In this document: piece after piece, positions 29,544 through 39,032 of the stretch | Numbering within the stretch: position 1 is the first letter of the stretch | How the letters are laid out: the number at the start of each line of letters is the position of its first letter | Origin: Lachnospiraceae bacterium XBB1006 | GTDB lineage: Bacteria > Bacillota > Clostridia > Lachnospirales > Lachnospiraceae | Length of the DNA stretch: 64,000 bases | Direction: 5' to 3' | Assembly: GCA_900115795.1 (NCBI GenBank) | Contig: FOXT01000008.1 | Location: 117,591-181,590, forward strand | Notes under the pieces: model-generated | The model's database searches: none | The model's input: only the letters and a program-made list of their open reading frames with translations | What the model was told of the DNA's origin: nothing | Translations under genes and position numbers: made by a program

Positions 29544-31158
29544 TTTTCTATATATTTATGCTTTTAACAAAATGTATGAATTAATTGGCGAAGGACGTTT
29601 TGGAACCAGTATCTGGCTGGTGTTTGCGGGAGTAGTGGGTTGCATTTTGAGTGCCGATTTGTTAAATGGAGTCTCAAACATGGAGTTTGAAAAATTGCAA
29701 ATCGGATTAGAAAAGGGTTATATGAAAACCTACTTATTATGTGCAATGCAGTTGGAACCGGAACAATGTTTATGGAAAGATATTTTGGATTGCCAGCAAA
29801 ATGCCAAGAATGCGTTGGAAGGGGTAATCTTTTATTATGTACGTCTTTCAGCATTACTCTTTCAGTATATTCCTTATTTTGTTTGCGTGATGATCTTTTT
29901 GCTTCGTATGGATATAAGAGTGGCTGGGGTAATGCTAGTGACTTTTTTGCCGGGAATCTTCGCATGGAGACTGCGTAAAAGTATAAATTACGATGTATCC
30001 GTGAAGGTGGGGGAAAAGAGGCGTCAAATGGAGGCGTTTGAAGCGTATAATACTACTTTGCCAGCGCTTTATGAGACGAGATTTTTTCATATGCATGATA
30101 GATTTATCAAAAAGTTTCGTAGAAGCATCGGAGAATACCAAGGTATATGGCAAGGATATTATAGGCGAATGTTTGGAATAGAGCTTATGATTGATTTTTT
30201 GCACTTGGCGGGAATAGGAGTTATTCTTGGTTTCATTTTATTTATGGTACGTCAGAACGCAATGAATGGAGCACAAATAGCGACACTTTTGACGGTGCTT
30301 TTGTCTATATATGATAGTATGGGAACCATGATGAATGAGTGTGTGGGGACAATCTTCGAGAACTCAGCTAAGATTTCTGTTTTAATGGATTTTAAAAATA
30401 TGATTAGAGAGTATGCAGAGAAGGAAGTTCCGGAGTTTTCAGCGATAGGATTAGAGCATGTTTCGTATCGGTATCCAGATGCAGAGAAGGATGCTATAAG
30501 CGATATTTCTCTAGACCTGAAACGTGGAGAAGTAATTGCAATTGTAGGAGAAAATGGTTCAGGCAAAACCACGTTGTCTCGTGTTTTGGGAGGATTATTA
30601 CCCGCAAAAGAAGGGGAATTATTAACGGATGTTCATATTGTATCAAATGATGAGATGAAGGCGTATCGTAAGCATGTATCAGCAGTTTTTCAGGATTTTC
30701 AAAAATATGCACTGACGTTACGGGAAAATATTTGTTTTTCGGAAACAGAAAATGCGAAGGAATTTGAAGAGTTAATATCTATGGTGCAGTTAACGGAAAA
30801 GAATCCGGATGTAGTATTGTCAAAGGAATTTGGCGGTGAGGAATATTCCGGAGGACAATGGCAGCGTGTCGCGATTGCCAGGGGGCAATATAAGAAGAGT
30901 GAGCTGTTGATTTTTGATGAGCCAACATCAGCAATTGATCCATTAGAAGAAGTGAGGATTATGCAGATGCTGGTAAATCTGTGTAAGAATAAGATGGCTG
31001 TATTGGTGACGCATCGTATCGGAGCTGCGACGATGGCAGATCGCATTGCCGTAATGAAGGAAGGGCGTATGGTAGAGTGCGGAAGTCATGCGGAATTACT
31101 GGCAAAAAAGGGCGAATACTATCGATTATATGAAGCACAGAAGCAGTGGTATGAATAA
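29509..31158 (+). pseudogene. ABC exporter (TMD-NBD), N-terminal membrane start missing
   Basis: Second ABC exporter. The conserved frame begins about 29509 with [20 protein letters not shown], partway through the first membrane segment; the in-frame ATG 29488 reads out of frame through the upstream gene's NBD and has no ribosome binding site. About 550 residues remain. The NBD is complete: Walker A VGENGSGKTT, Q-loop in VFQDFQKYALT, signature YSGGQWQRVAIARG, Walker B LLIFDEPTSAIDP and H-loop VTHR. The partner gene has lost its NBD at the same point. It may have been the second half of a heterodimeric exporter. Whether translation from 29488 gives a working protein is doubtful. Confidence 0.75.
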
Positions 31159-31493
31159 AATGGGGTAAGTTTTGGAGCGTGTGCATAAGGTAAACGACGG
31201 TAAAAAGATTTGGATACCAGAGAGGAAAAAGTTGTAAAGTTTGTAAAGTTGTGTGTGCAATTCTGTCTATTGAATTAGTCTGAATTGTATGCTAATATAG
31301 AAAAGTAGAGAATACAACTTGTAGTTTTTTCACAAAAAAGATTACAGTAATCGAGTTGGTAAAGCAGGATTAATTTATATAGCTTAACATTATTATATAA
31401 AATGCCATATAAAAGTTCGTTAGGAGGGTATTAGGAATAGGAAACATAAATAATCAATATAATATAGAGTTTTTGAGTAGAAAGGAATAGGAT
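31159..31493 (+). promoter_or_regulatory. 335-bp AT-rich leader of the moxR operon
   Basis: No gene is seen. A candidate promoter is TTGAAT-17-TAATAT near 31273-31301. A short direct repeat of AAAGTTGTAAAGTTTGTAAA type lies near 31229-31250. An AGGAGGG at about 31423 is followed by only a few codons. Confidence 0.35.
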
Positions 31494-32426
31494 ATGGATC
31501 TGACAGTAGTGGGTTATACGAACAGAATAGTTGAAAATGTTAGTAAAGTGATTTATGGAAAAGAAGAAGCAATAAAACAGGTTTTGGTTTGCTTTTTTGG
31601 TGGAGGGCACGTACTATTAGAAGATGTGCCGGGAACCGGAAAAACTATGTTATTGCGTGCTTTTTCAAAGAGTATAGGGGGCGATTTTAAGCGTATTCAG
31701 TTTACACCGGATTTGTTGCCATCGGACCTGACGGGAATACACTTTTATAATCAAAAGATAGGAGAGTTTGAGTTTCGTAAAGGACCTTTGTTTGCTAACA
31801 TTATTTTGGCAGACGAGATAAACCGCGCAACTCCACGAACACAAGCAGCACTATTGGAGACGATGGAAGAAAAACAGATTTCTATTGATGGAACTACCTA
31901 TCTAATGGAACAACCATACATGGTTATGGCAACCCAGAATCCGATTGAATCTTATGGAACATTTCCGCTTCCGGAAGCTCAGATGGACCGCTTTTTCATG
32001 CGAATATCTATGGGATATATGGAGAGAAAACAAGAGATTAGCGTTCTGCGTAGAAAAGATACAGCGGTATTGCTGGATGAGTTAGAACAGGTAGTTACTA
32101 CGGAAGAACTCAAGAATTGCAGAGCGGAAATTGAGCAGGTTAAAGTTAGCGATGAAGTTGTGGATTATATAATGAATATTATCGATGCAACGCGAAATGA
32201 TAAGCACCTTGCATGTGGAGTTTCCACCCGTGGAAGTTTAGCGCTTTATAAGGCGGCAAAGATTATTGCAGCCATGGAGGGAAGGGATTACGTGATGCCG
32301 GAAGATGTAAAGAGAGAAGCGATGTGCGTATTGCCCCATCGTATTTCGGGGGATAATTCTCGTAATGCAGAAAAATATATAGGGGACTTGATTGAAAAAA
32401 TTGAAGTTCCGTTGGAGCGCCTATGA
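31494..32426 (+). CDS. MoxR-family AAA+ ATPase
   Basis: 310-residue AAA+ ATPase of the MoxR type, a chaperone-like class encoded beside DUF58 proteins. Walker A is LLEDVPGTGKTMLLRAF (about 38-54), Walker B ANIILADEINRATPRTQAALLE, sensor 1 MATQNPIES, and the arginine-rich FPLPEAQMDRFFMRI block is typical. The C-terminal lid includes CGVSTRGSLALYKAAKI. ATG follows AGAAAGGAATAGGAT. It is the first gene of a three-gene operon; its stop overlaps the start of the DUF58 gene (ATGA-type overlap at 32423). Confidence 0.92.
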   Translation: MDLTVVGYTNRIVENVSKVIYGKEEAIKQVLVCFFGGGHVLLEDVPGTGKTMLLRAFSKSIGGDFKRIQFTPDLLPSDLTGIHFYNQKIGEFEFRKGPLFANIILADEINRATPRTQAALLETMEEKQISIDGTTYLMEQPYMVMATQNPIESYGTFPLPEAQMDRFFMRISMGYMERKQEISVLRRKDTAVLLDELEQVVTTEELKNCRAEIEQVKVSDEVVDYIMNIIDATRNDKHLACGVSTRGSLALYKAAKIIAAMEGRDYVMPEDVKREAMCVLPHRISGDNSRNAEKYIGDLIEKIEVPLERL

Positions 32427-33496
32427 TAATGCTAGTGTTTGTTTTAATCGTGTTGGTAGGATATATCGAGATGATTGGGGCAAAACGTTCTTTTAAATAT
32501 TTGCACTGCAAATCTTCTTACAATTGCATTTTGGCGGAACCGGAGGAAGTGGTTACACAGACGACTACGGTGACGAACTCATGGTTTTTGCCAATGATGT
32601 ATGTTCGGATTTTTGAAAATCTACCAGCAGGTATTAAAATTGAAGAGTCGCCTAAGTGGATAAAACAAAATACCAATGAAATGATGTTTAATCTGGCTTC
32701 CAGCTTTAGGCTACATGTTTTGCCACACAAGAAAGTAAGCGTTCAGATGCATTTTTCTTTTGCAAGCCGTGGCGAGTATAAGCAGAGCGAATATAAAATC
32801 GAAGTGGGCGACCTTTTGGGAATTCGCTCATATGTAAAGAGTGAACAGGCTCAAGGAAAGATTGTCGTTATGCCGCAAAATACAGAAGATCCTTTGGCAA
32901 TAAAAACTTTGGGTGGCTTTCTTGGGGATTTATCGGTGAAGCGGTTTCTATATGAGGATCCGGTTTTGACCATGGGATTTCGAGAGTATTCCGGAAGGGA
33001 ACCGATGAAGAGTATTTCGTGGACGAAGACTGCGCAAACAGGACGATTATATGTGAAGCAGTATGATCATACTATGGAAACAAAGGCAGTTGTAGTCTTG
33101 AATATGGATAACGGAACGGAACAAGAGTTGGAGGCATGTTTTGAAATTGTCCGAACCGTATGTGAAAAACTTGAAAAAATGCATGTTGCATATGAGTTTT
33201 TTACAAATGGAGCCTTAAGAGGTTATTTAGGGGAATTGAGCTGGCTGGAGGAAGGCCTTGGCAATTACCATTTTCAAACGTTAATGTATGCGCTTGGTTG
33301 CGCAGAAACAAAGAGTATTGGAACATTTGCGGACTTGGAGGGGCGATGCGAAAAGAGACAAAAAAGTGGCGCTAGCTATATCCTGGTTACACCACCACTG
33401 AAAGATAGAGATAAACGGGTTTTGGAGTCATTTAGAGAAATGTCGGAGCACGAATTGTGTGTGTTGGTTGGAAGAGGCAAGGAGGAGAACGGATAA
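32423..33496 (+). CDS. DUF58 domain protein
   Basis: 357 residues. An N-terminal hydrophobic start (MIMLVFVLIVLVGYIEMIGA) is followed by a beta domain and the DUF58 core FREYSGREPMKSISWTKTAQ, then LYVKQYDHTMETKAVVVLNM, a vWA-like metal-site region (VVVLNMDNGTEQ). The family is almost always paired with MoxR ATPases and transglutaminase-like membrane proteins. The start overlaps the moxR stop and its stop overlaps the next start (TAATG), showing tight coupling. The biological role is not established; proposals centre on envelope assembly. Confidence 0.85.
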   Translation: MIMLVFVLIVLVGYIEMIGAKRSFKYLHCKSSYNCILAEPEEVVTQTTTVTNSWFLPMMYVRIFENLPAGIKIEESPKWIKQNTNEMMFNLASSFRLHVLPHKKVSVQMHFSFASRGEYKQSEYKIEVGDLLGIRSYVKSEQAQGKIVVMPQNTEDPLAIKTLGGFLGDLSVKRFLYEDPVLTMGFREYSGREPMKSISWTKTAQTGRLYVKQYDHTMETKAVVVLNMDNGTEQELEACFEIVRTVCEKLEKMHVAYEFFTNGALRGYLGELSWLEEGLGNYHFQTLMYALGCAETKSIGTFADLEGRCEKRQKSGASYILVTPPLKDRDKRVLESFREMSEHELCVLVGRGKEENG

Positions 33497-34740
33497 TGAG
33501 GGAAATGAGAGACGTGTTTGTTTTGCGGACACTATCGTGGCTTTGCCTTGCGAGTGCAATTTTTATGCCGTATAGGGGAATGAAAAAAGAAATATCGTAT
33601 TTGTTAGTTGAGTTCGGGTTATGTATATTGGTGGCAGTGTTAGCCTATAAAGTAAGAACAGTGGGAAAACTACGTTATCCAATATCGGTGATACCGTTGC
33701 TTTCTGTGGCAACGACACATAATATTTCCATGTGGCTGTTATCATTTATCATGGTGGGCTACTTTGTATATGTTGCCATTAGCGAGCAGTACGATACGAT
33801 ATTATGGAAATATCAACGCGAATTCGTGCGTGGATTGGCGGTGGCAGGCCTGGTGGCTATTTCCTATATGATAGTAGTGAACTTTTATATGAGGCAGGAT
33901 TCTTACGTTCAATATGCCTTTTTGCTGTTTTACGTTATTCTCGGCAGTTTTATATTGCGACAACTGCGGCTGGGGAATTTTCAGAGCCGACAGGTGAAAA
34001 TACTGAATATGTTGATGCTTTTGGGCACCTGTTTTTTGGCGGTTATTCTGACGGGAGGAATCAGGATTGCCGGGATTTTGAATTGGGATGCCATAGTGAA
34101 CGTAGTATTGATGCCAATAGGCCTTGTGTTAGAATTTTTTAGTTATATCGTAGTGTTGGTAACTAAGAAACCTGCCCATTTTCTTTGGAAACATCATATG
34201 AAAGCTGAAAAAATCAGTAAAAACGTCAAACCGCCTAAGCAGTGGGGGGCGCGCCGTTTTCAAGAAGCTGCAAAACAAATTGAGAATGATGACATTTATG
34301 GATATGCTATGGGGAGTGTACTTATCGTGATTATGCTCATAATAATTGCAGTGCTTTTGTTCTTTTTGATTCGATATATTCGGGATCATCAGTTTCCTAG
34401 CTACTATGAAGACGCGGAAGAAATCTTTGAGACAGAGGACGGAAGATATTATGAGAAACGTAAGGAAAAGGCGCGAGGAGCAAAGCGTAAGCTTCGCAAT
34501 TACTATCGGAAGTATTTGCTGTATTCAAAAAAGATGGGCACGCAAATTGTGCAATCGGATACAAGCGAGGATGTTATGAAGAAAAATGAAGTGGTTGCTG
34601 GAATGCGACCTTCGGAAAATGAACTTCGTACGCTTTATGCAAAAACGCGTTATGTGGATGGTTATGAGCCAACGAATGATGAAGTGCGTCGAGCAAAGGA
34701 ATTAATGAAGTCTCTGAATAAAAATGACAATTGGGTATGA
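33496..34740 (+). CDS. Polytopic membrane protein of the moxR-DUF58 operon
   Basis: 414 residues; ATG 33496 overlaps the DUF58 stop and follows GGAGGAG. About seven membrane helices occupy 1-225 (YLLVEFGLCILVAVLAYKV, ISMWLLSFIMVGYFVYVAI and others). Another lies at about 282-302 (GSVLIVIMLIIIAVLLFFL), then a charged cytoplasmic tail resembling DUF4129 (LRNYYRKYLLYSK...NELRTLYAKTRYVDG). The position matches the transglutaminase/DUF4129 member of MoxR operons, but no transglutaminase Cys-His-Asp domain is seen. Confidence 0.75.
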   Translation: MREMRDVFVLRTLSWLCLASAIFMPYRGMKKEISYLLVEFGLCILVAVLAYKVRTVGKLRYPISVIPLLSVATTHNISMWLLSFIMVGYFVYVAISEQYDTILWKYQREFVRGLAVAGLVAISYMIVVNFYMRQDSYVQYAFLLFYVILGSFILRQLRLGNFQSRQVKILNMLMLLGTCFLAVILTGGIRIAGILNWDAIVNVVLMPIGLVLEFFSYIVVLVTKKPAHFLWKHHMKAEKISKNVKPPKQWGARRFQEAAKQIENDDIYGYAMGSVLIVIMLIIIAVLLFFLIRYIRDHQFPSYYEDAEEIFETEDGRYYEKRKEKARGAKRKLRNYYRKYLLYSKKMGTQIVQSDTSEDVMKKNEVVAGMRPSENELRTLYAKTRYVDGYEPTNDEVRRAKELMKSLNKNDNWV

Positions 34741-34893
34741 GAAATCTAAAAATGAAAAGGGAGAAAGGCAGGGATGTGGCATGAAAATGTTTGTAAGAAT
34801 TCTTCACATGAGTGCGATTGTATATTCATAGAATCGGGGCTGTAATAGCGCCAAGGTCTTTTGCATAGAATGAAAGAAAAAGGCTTTAAGTAA

Positions 34894-36510
34894 ATGGATT
34901 ATTTAGATGTGCAAATCGAAGGACGTATTTTCAATGCAGCGGAAGTGGCTGCGGCATTGGATACGTCCTTTTTGTCGGAAAAGGACTTGCCTGCGCTTTT
35001 GAACAAGGCGTTTCTTAAGTGGGGTGCGCAGATGGTGAATCACTTGGATGGTGAGTTTGTGGCGGCGGTGGAAGATAAGCGGGAGAACAGTGTATATCTG
35101 TTTCGCGACCGATTGGGGGTACGAACGCTTTATTACACAGTGCTTGGTGGAAAACTGGTTTATTCAACAGACCTTGCAAAATTACTGCGCTGCCCGGGAT
35201 TAAAGCCGGTGCTTGATAGAGAAGGAATCTGCGAATTGTTTGGCTTGGGACCTGCACGGACACCGGGAAAAACGCCTATTGCAAATGTACAGGAATTGCC
35301 ACCGGGGTGTTTTTTGCGATGCCACAAGAATCGTGTTGTTATGGTGCCCTACTGGAAACTGGAGACGAAGCCCTGGGAGGGGACAGAAGAAGAGGCGGTG
35401 GAGCGTGGTCGGGAATTGCTTTTGACGGCACTTCGAAAGAGGCTGCCGAAGGAACCGGTGGCGGTGTTGTTGTCAGGTGGGCTTGATTCTTCTTATCTTG
35501 CAGCGCTGTATGCAAAGGAACAAGCTTCCCTTATGACCTATTCCCTGGATTTCGTGGGAAGTCAGCAGTATTTTGTACCAAATTCCTTCCAGCCGGAATT
35601 AGACCGTCCATTTGTGGAGAAAATGGCTCATGTACTGAACAGTCGACATAAAACCATTCTATGTGATGTGAAAACACAGGTGGCTGGACTTAAAGATGCC
35701 ATGATGAACCATGGAATTCCTTGTATGGCGGATATTCAGACGACACTGAACTATGTGTGTCGGGAGGTGGCGAAGGAGAATCATTTTTTGCTTACGGGAG
35801 AGTGTGCAGATGAGATTTTTGGTGGATATCCATGGTTTCATGTGCCGGAGTATGTGGATTATGAGGGATTCCCATGGATGTACGATTTGACCCTCCGGCA
35901 GTCACTTTTGCACAAGGATGTAGCGGAAAAAGTGGCCCTTTCGGAGTATGTGGGGGCTTGTTACGAGGAGGCAATTCGAGGGATTGAATATTTGGAAGGA
36001 GAGGATGAGTCTTCCCGGAAATTGCGTAAAAACACCTACCTTACCATCTATTACTTTATGCAGACGTTGATTCGTCGAACGGATGTGGCGGTGAGTGCCT
36101 ATGGGCAGCGTGGGATTGTGCCCTTTGCAGATCCGGATTTGGTGGAGTTTGCTTATAACCTGCCGTGGAGTTTGAAGGCTAAAAATGGAACGCGAAAATA
36201 TGTGCTTCGCCAGATGGCGCAGGGGATTTTGCCGGAAGAGGTACGAAATCGACCGAAGTCACCGTATCCTAAGAATTATCATCCGGATTATTTGAAATTG
36301 TTGGGAGTTCTCTGGGAGGAGGCAAGAAAAGAGGAGTGCCCTGTGTTTGCGCTGGTGGAGGAGTCTGTTCTGGAGGCGCTTTTGCATGCGGAGACAAGGG
36401 TTGAAAGACCGTGGTTTGGGCAGTTGATGAAGGGACCGCAGATGGTGGCATATTTGTATATGGTAAATGAGTGGATGAAGGAATTTGATGTGTCCGTAGA
36501 GCTATCATAA
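34894..36510 (+). CDS. Asparagine-synthase-like protein lacking the glutaminase nucleophile
   Basis: 538 residues related to AsnB. The ammonia-using synthetase domain is intact: PP-loop VAVLLSGGLDSSYLA (about 188-202), GECADEIFGGYPWF, and RRTDVAVSAYGQRGIVPFAD. The N-terminal glutaminase domain is cut: the protein starts at MDYLDVQIEGRIFNAAEV, where family members have already passed Cys2 and the arginine/asparagine pocket, and a TAA stop immediately precedes the ATG. The remaining glutaminase part (FVAAVED...YLFRDRLGVRTLYY) is normal. It might use free ammonia or be a decayed gene. The ribosome binding site is weak (AAAGGC). A monocistronic unit before a bidirectional terminator. Confidence 0.8.
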   Translation: MDYLDVQIEGRIFNAAEVAAALDTSFLSEKDLPALLNKAFLKWGAQMVNHLDGEFVAAVEDKRENSVYLFRDRLGVRTLYYTVLGGKLVYSTDLAKLLRCPGLKPVLDREGICELFGLGPARTPGKTPIANVQELPPGCFLRCHKNRVVMVPYWKLETKPWEGTEEEAVERGRELLLTALRKRLPKEPVAVLLSGGLDSSYLAALYAKEQASLMTYSLDFVGSQQYFVPNSFQPELDRPFVEKMAHVLNSRHKTILCDVKTQVAGLKDAMMNHGIPCMADIQTTLNYVCREVAKENHFLLTGECADEIFGGYPWFHVPEYVDYEGFPWMYDLTLRQSLLHKDVAEKVALSEYVGACYEEAIRGIEYLEGEDESSRKLRKNTYLTIYYFMQTLIRRTDVAVSAYGQRGIVPFADPDLVEFAYNLPWSLKAKNGTRKYVLRQMAQGILPEEVRNRPKSPYPKNYHPDYLKLLGVLWEEARKEECPVFALVEESVLEALLHAETRVERPWFGQLMKGPQMVAYLYMVNEWMKEFDVSVELS

Positions 36511-36516
36511 GTAGGT

Positions 36517-36562
36517 GGCTGTTGCACTAGAGGTGTAATGCCTACGTGCAACAGCCCCTTTC
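36517..36562. terminator. Bidirectional terminator between asnB-like gene and dpaB
   Basis: GGCTGTTGCA and TGCAACAGCC around a 20-base loop; converging genes on both sides. Confidence 0.8.
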
Positions 36563-37150
36563 TTAGTTGTATGGAGGGGAAAAAACGGGCTGGAGCTGTT
36601 TTTTTATAAGACTGGCAGCCAGCGCGTCCGGGACAAGCGTCGGATTTGCAACCAAAGAATTCGGCTTTTTCTCCGGGTCGTCCTGGCAGAAGGGGACAAA
36701 ATAAATGTTCTCTGTATTCATAAGAAGGCCGATGTTTTTGAAGTTCAGCCCCAACCCGTCGTTGGTGGATACGAAGAGTAAAACCGGTCCACCGTTTCGA
36801 AGTTGTGCTTTTGCAGACATGAGAACCGGGGTATCGGTGATTCCGCAGGCAAGTTTCGCTAACGTGTTGCCGGTGCAAGGCGCAATCATCATACCATTGA
36901 GCAAGTGCTTTGGACCGATGGGTTCGGCATCAACTATGGTGGTGATGGCTTGATGGCCGGTAATGGTTTCTACTTGATTGCGGAAGGAATCTGCCTTGGC
37001 AAAGCGGGTATCAAAGGTGTTTGCTGCCGGCGAGAAAATCGGGTATAGGTCATAGCCGGCTTCTTTGAGCGTTTGGATGACCGGTAGGATTTTGGAAAAG
37101 GTACAAAAGGAACCGGTAATACCGAATCCAATTTTGGGTGATGTTGTCAT
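36563..37150 (-). CDS. dpaB: Dipicolinate synthase subunit B
   Basis: Flavoprotein-like subunit (SpoVFB) of dipicolinate synthase, which oxidises dihydrodipicolinate to dipicolinic acid for the spore core in the mother cell. 195 residues with the flavoprotein pattern GFGITGSFCTFSKILPVI, PIFSPAANTFDTRFAKAD, IGPKHLLNGMMIAPCTGNTLAKLACGITDTPV. It follows dpaA by nine bases on the reverse strand and shares its promoter; AGGAGGTAACT precedes the start. Confidence 0.94.
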   Translation of the reverse strand: MTTSPKIGFGITGSFCTFSKILPVIQTLKEAGYDLYPIFSPAANTFDTRFAKADSFRNQVETITGHQAITTIVDAEPIGPKHLLNGMMIAPCTGNTLAKLACGITDTPVLMSAKAQLRNGGPVLLFVSTNDGLGLNFKNIGLLMNTENIYFVPFCQDDPEKKPNSLVANPTLVPDALAASLIKKQLQPVFSPPYN

Positions 37151-37159
37151 AGTTACCTC

Positions 37160-37948
37160 CTAGAAAAGATGTTTTGATTTTTGTAAATAGGCGTCTATGG
37201 AGTCTGCTAAAATTGCGCCGGCGGCTTGCGGTGCAAAACGTGCCGGGAGGGCGGGACAGAGCATAGCGGAAAGGTTTAATTTTTTGCAGCAGGAAAAGTC
37301 CGTTCCACCGGGAGCGCTGGCAATATCGAAGATTTGTACCTGGGGAGAAGCTGTGGCCAGGTGTTCTGCCGTTAAAAGCAGGTAAGGCACCGTATTTATT
37401 ATTGTGTCATAGCCGGATAGATTGGGAATGGTAGTAAGCGTGCAAAATCCGTGGGCATTTGCCCGGGCCAAGGCTTGGGGAGCATGGTCAAAAATGGTAA
37501 CCTGCGCTCCCAACAGCCGACATTTCTGCGAAAGTGGTTCACCACAACGTCCATAGCCGAGGATTAGAATCCGAGAGGATTGTATCGTCAGCGGACTATG
37601 GGTGAGAATCATTGCCAGCGCGCCCTCCGCAGTGAGGACCCCGTTTTGGATGGCAACCGAGGGGTCTTTCATGTAGTCGAAGATGGGGAGATGATTGGCT
37701 TCCGCCATCTGTTGAAGTTCTTTTGTGGGAAGTCCGGCACAAATAAGGGTGCCGGAATGCGCTTGTGTGAGCAGTTGTTTTAGGCTTGCGGGTGTAGGGC
37801 GGATACCAAGCACGAGAACTGAAAAAGGAGGAATATCATTAAAAAAACCGGTAAAATGGTGCGCATCATATCCTTTTTTTTCAAGTTCCAGGGCAAGGTA
37901 TGGAAGGCGGCAATCGTCCCCGATTACCGGAATATAGGGCAGTGTCAT
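37160..37948 (-). CDS. dpaA: Dipicolinate synthase subunit A
   Basis: 262-residue NAD(P)-binding subunit (SpoVFA) of dipicolinate synthase. The Rossmann fold motif is ILILGYGRCGEPLSQKC (about 127-143), and the N-terminal PVIGDDCRLPYLALELEKKG and later FDIASAPGGTDF fit the family. ATG 37948 follows AGAAGGTACC. The sigma-K-type promoter at 37980-38009 fits mother-cell expression late in sporulation, as known for spoVF in B. subtilis. Confidence 0.94.
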   Translation of the reverse strand: MTLPYIPVIGDDCRLPYLALELEKKGYDAHHFTGFFNDIPPFSVLVLGIRPTPASLKQLLTQAHSGTLICAGLPTKELQQMAEANHLPIFDYMKDPSVAIQNGVLTAEGALAMILTHSPLTIQSSRILILGYGRCGEPLSQKCRLLGAQVTIFDHAPQALARANAHGFCTLTTIPNLSGYDTIINTVPYLLLTAEHLATASPQVQIFDIASAPGGTDFSCCKKLNLSAMLCPALPARFAPQAAGAILADSIDAYLQKSKHLF

Positions 37949-37979
37949 GAAGGTACCTTCTTTATAAAAAACTATATTC

Positions 37980-38009
37980 TAGGGTATGCAAGGCTGCAGG
38001 AAACTGTGC
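37980..38009 (-). promoter_or_regulatory. Sigma-K promoter of dpaAB
   Basis: On the reverse strand GCACA (38009-38005), 16 bases, then CATACCCTA (37988-37980). This equals the sigma-K consensus (AC element, 16-17 bp, CATAnnnTA). About 32 bp separate it from the dpaA start. Confidence 0.7.
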
Positions 38010-38034
38010 GTGTGAAATAGAAAAATGGATAGCG

Positions 38035-38064
38035 AAAACCGGAGAACGAAAACGTCCTCCGGCT
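38035..38064 (-). terminator. Terminator of the 38104-39032 reverse-strand genes
   Basis: Reverse-strand hairpin CCGGAGGACG...CGTTCTCCGG followed by TTTT. Confidence 0.7.
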
Positions 38065-38103
38065 TCTGATATAGGTTTATGGTTATATATAGAAAAATGA
38101 TAA

Positions 38104-38670
38104 TTACGCATTTGCCAGTATAACATCACTAAGTGTGAGTCTATCAAGCATAAAAAAGCGGAGAATGTCAAAGGCTTTAACACAGGGAGAAGTACTTGCC
38201 TTTGCGCTTGATATGTCTGCAAACTGGCATTTGTTACGTTTTGCCATAAGCTCTAATTGGCGATTCAACGCACCCGGTTTGGTGGCGTAGTCGCTATCGC
38301 AAACCGAAACAATTACGAGCTGGCAATATGGAGCATGTTGTTTTAATTCCTTAATTAAGGTTTCATAGGCACCCACAATCTCAGTAATTGTGTGGAAACC
38401 GCGCTCCAAATCGGTTTCGCCTAAGTTCAGTAACAATTTATGAGGAGAAAGACTGTCCATACATTCCACAATTAAATCTTTCGCATCATATATGGACAAG
38501 TCGGTATAGCTACGGTTGTAAAGGTCGCAGTCTAATTGAAAGGTCTGTCGAAGTTCACAGACCGGAATCTCTTTGGCAAAGGTGGATCCAACTAAAACAA
38601 CACCGTTTGCGTTTGCTACCTGATTCAAGTTCTTATAATTATTCTGCTCTCTTTCATAAATATTATTCAT
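38104..38670 (-). CDS. SGNH/GDSL-fold-like protein
   Basis: 188 residues, no signal peptide. The pattern follows SGNH hydrolases: GVVLVGSTFAKEIPVCELRQ in block I (the usual GDS is GST), then CDLYNRSYTDLSIYDA, LLLNLGETDLERG in place of GxND, and QLVIVSVC. No DxxH block V is seen near the C-terminus, so hydrolase activity is uncertain. ATG follows AGGAGGTGTTCCT. It lies 11 bp after the upstream small membrane protein gene, forming a two-gene operon. Confidence 0.65.
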   Translation of the reverse strand: MNNIYEREQNNYKNLNQVANANGVVLVGSTFAKEIPVCELRQTFQLDCDLYNRSYTDLSIYDAKDLIVECMDSLSPHKLLLNLGETDLERGFHTITEIVGAYETLIKELKQHAPYCQLVIVSVCDSDYATKPGALNRQLELMAKRNKCQFADISSAKASTSPCVKAFDILRFFMLDRLTLSDVILANA

Positions 38671-38681
38671 AGGAACACCTC

Positions 38682-39032
38682 CTAGTGTGCACTTGCCAAA
38701 ACATTCTTCTTACCTGTTACATTGCTTGCAGTATCAAGCATCTTGTTGCGGAAGTAAATTCCGATTCCAATGGAAACCATTAATATGTTTACCACGTAGA
38801 AAAACATTACATACCAGTGAACTGTTTCATACCATGGCTGCGGTGAATTTGCATAAATTAATACGAATTTACCAACTAATGCAAAAACATAACCAATCCA
38901 GATAAAAAAGTAAAATAATAAGCTGGTTCCCTTTGCAGTGCGTGCACGCCATGCCTTAGCGATGTTCAGTGGCCAGGAAATACCGAAGCACACAACCATC
39001 ATCATTTCCATAATACTTGCAAATGTTGTCAT
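38682..39032 (-). CDS. PQ-loop/SemiSWEET-like small membrane protein
   Basis: 116 residues with three to four membrane helices. The first repeat reads FGISWPLNIAKAWRARTAKG followed by TSLLFYFFIWIGYVFALVG; a Pro before the loop, basic residues and the G-T-S-L turn match the PQ-loop/SWEET pattern. Such proteins usually dimerise to carry small solutes; the substrate here is unknown. ATG 39032 follows AAGGACAAGAA. First gene of the operon with the SGNH-like gene. Confidence 0.6.
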   Translation of the reverse strand: MTTFASIMEMMMVVCFGISWPLNIAKAWRARTAKGTSLLFYFFIWIGYVFALVGKFVLIYANSPQPWYETVHWYVMFFYVVNILMVSIGIGIYFRNKMLDTASNVTGKKNVLASAH

